This document shows, in pieces, positions 5,503-5,863 of a DNA stretch of 5,863 nt. The position numbers were made by a program, and so were the translations under genes. The notes under the pieces are model-generated. The model ran no database searches. It was not told the origin of the DNA and worked only from the letters and a program-made list of their open reading frames with translations. The DNA is from an uncultured Lachnospiraceae bacterium (GTDB lineage: Bacteria > Bacillota > Clostridia > Lachnospirales > Lachnospiraceae), in the NCBI GenBank assembly GCA_910577065.1, contig CAJTLD010000145.1, forward strand, positions 276-6,138, written 5' to 3'. The stretch's first letter is position 1. The number at the start of each line of letters is the position of its first letter.

Positions 5503-5530
5503 GTTCCCGGCCAAGAAAAGGAGGTACCGC

Positions 5531-5863
5531 ATGGCAGAGCCAAACACCATCTACAAAGTTACCATTTTAGCCATGCTTGACAAAGTGGATTTTCCCCTTT
5601 CCAATACCCAGATTTCGAATTTTTTTCTGGATCACAATTATACGGACTATTTTACTATCCAACAGACCATAAACGGCCTCTTAGATTCCGGGCTGCTGCG
5701 TTATGAATCCAACCACAGCAACACCCAGTATTTTATAACGGCGCCCGGGCGGGATACGCTGAAATTTTTTGAAGACAAAATCACGCCTGCGATTGAAGAG
5801 GATTTGAACGCCTATTTTGAAAAAAACCAGATGGATTTAAAGAATGAAAACGCCGTGATTGCG
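5531..5863 (+). CDS. DUF4364 family protein, 3' end outside the window
   Basis: The first 111 codons of a gene that continues past the window edge. The product matches the clostridial DUF4364 family: the opening MAEPNTIYKVTILAMLDKVD, the winged-helix-like segment FPLSNTQISNFFLDHNYTDY (21-40), FTIQQTINGLLDSGLL (41-56), then QYFITAPGRDTLKFFEDKI (66-84). The pattern of helix, helix, recognition helix and a short hairpin wing is that of PadR/MarR-like winged helices, so a DNA-binding regulatory role is plausible, but the family has no established function that I can name. A near-perfect AAAGGAGGT at 5517-5525 precedes the ATG by 5 nt. It is 28 nt downstream of the malic enzyme gene and is probably in the same operon. 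Its normal length cannot be judged from the part seen. Confidence 0.88.
   Translation, partial: MAEPNTIYKVTILAMLDKVDFPLSNTQISNFFLDHNYTDYFTIQQTINGLLDSGLLRYESNHSNTQYFITAPGRDTLKFFEDKITPAIEEDLNAYFEKNQMDLKNENAVIA

Overview
The window looks like chromosomal DNA from a low-to-mid-GC Firmicute, most likely a clostridial anaerobe of the Lachnospiraceae type. The reasons are strong AGGAG-type ribosome binding sites on nearly every gene, sigma-A-like promoters, a short-form malic enzyme followed directly by a DUF4364 gene, and a Rho with a charged low-complexity insert. I recognise no tRNA, rRNA, CRISPR array, intact insertion sequence or riboswitch.

Left part (1-900) is AT-rich and accessory-looking. 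It holds a 65-residue Xre/Cro-type repressor on the plus strand, preceded by three tandem copies of a 7-bp repeat. Facing it is an unrecognised 137-residue soluble protein on the minus strand. The gap between them contains inverted repeats and a possible decayed reading frame.

Middle part (898-2310) is a minus-strand cluster. It holds yaaA (iron/peroxide stress protein), a DUF1294 membrane protein starting at TTG, and upstream of that an uncertain 89-codon frame with a good sigma-A-like promoter ahead of it. From 2310 to 2650 there is no intact gene. The stretch carries a small plus-strand remnant of a type I restriction specificity subunit (HsdS) and the Rho-independent terminator of rho.

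Right part (2673-5863) is housekeeping. rho runs leftward; a malic enzyme gene and a DUF4364 gene (cut by the window end) run rightward as a likely operon. rho and the malic enzyme gene diverge from a 319-bp intergenic region with back-to-back promoters and sizeable leaders on both sides.

The core genes are ordinary. I see no convincing undescribed multi-gene system here. The points most worth a second look are the HsdS scar, the unassigned frame upstream of the DUF1294 gene, the repeats around the small Xre gene, and the leaders of rho and the malic enzyme gene.
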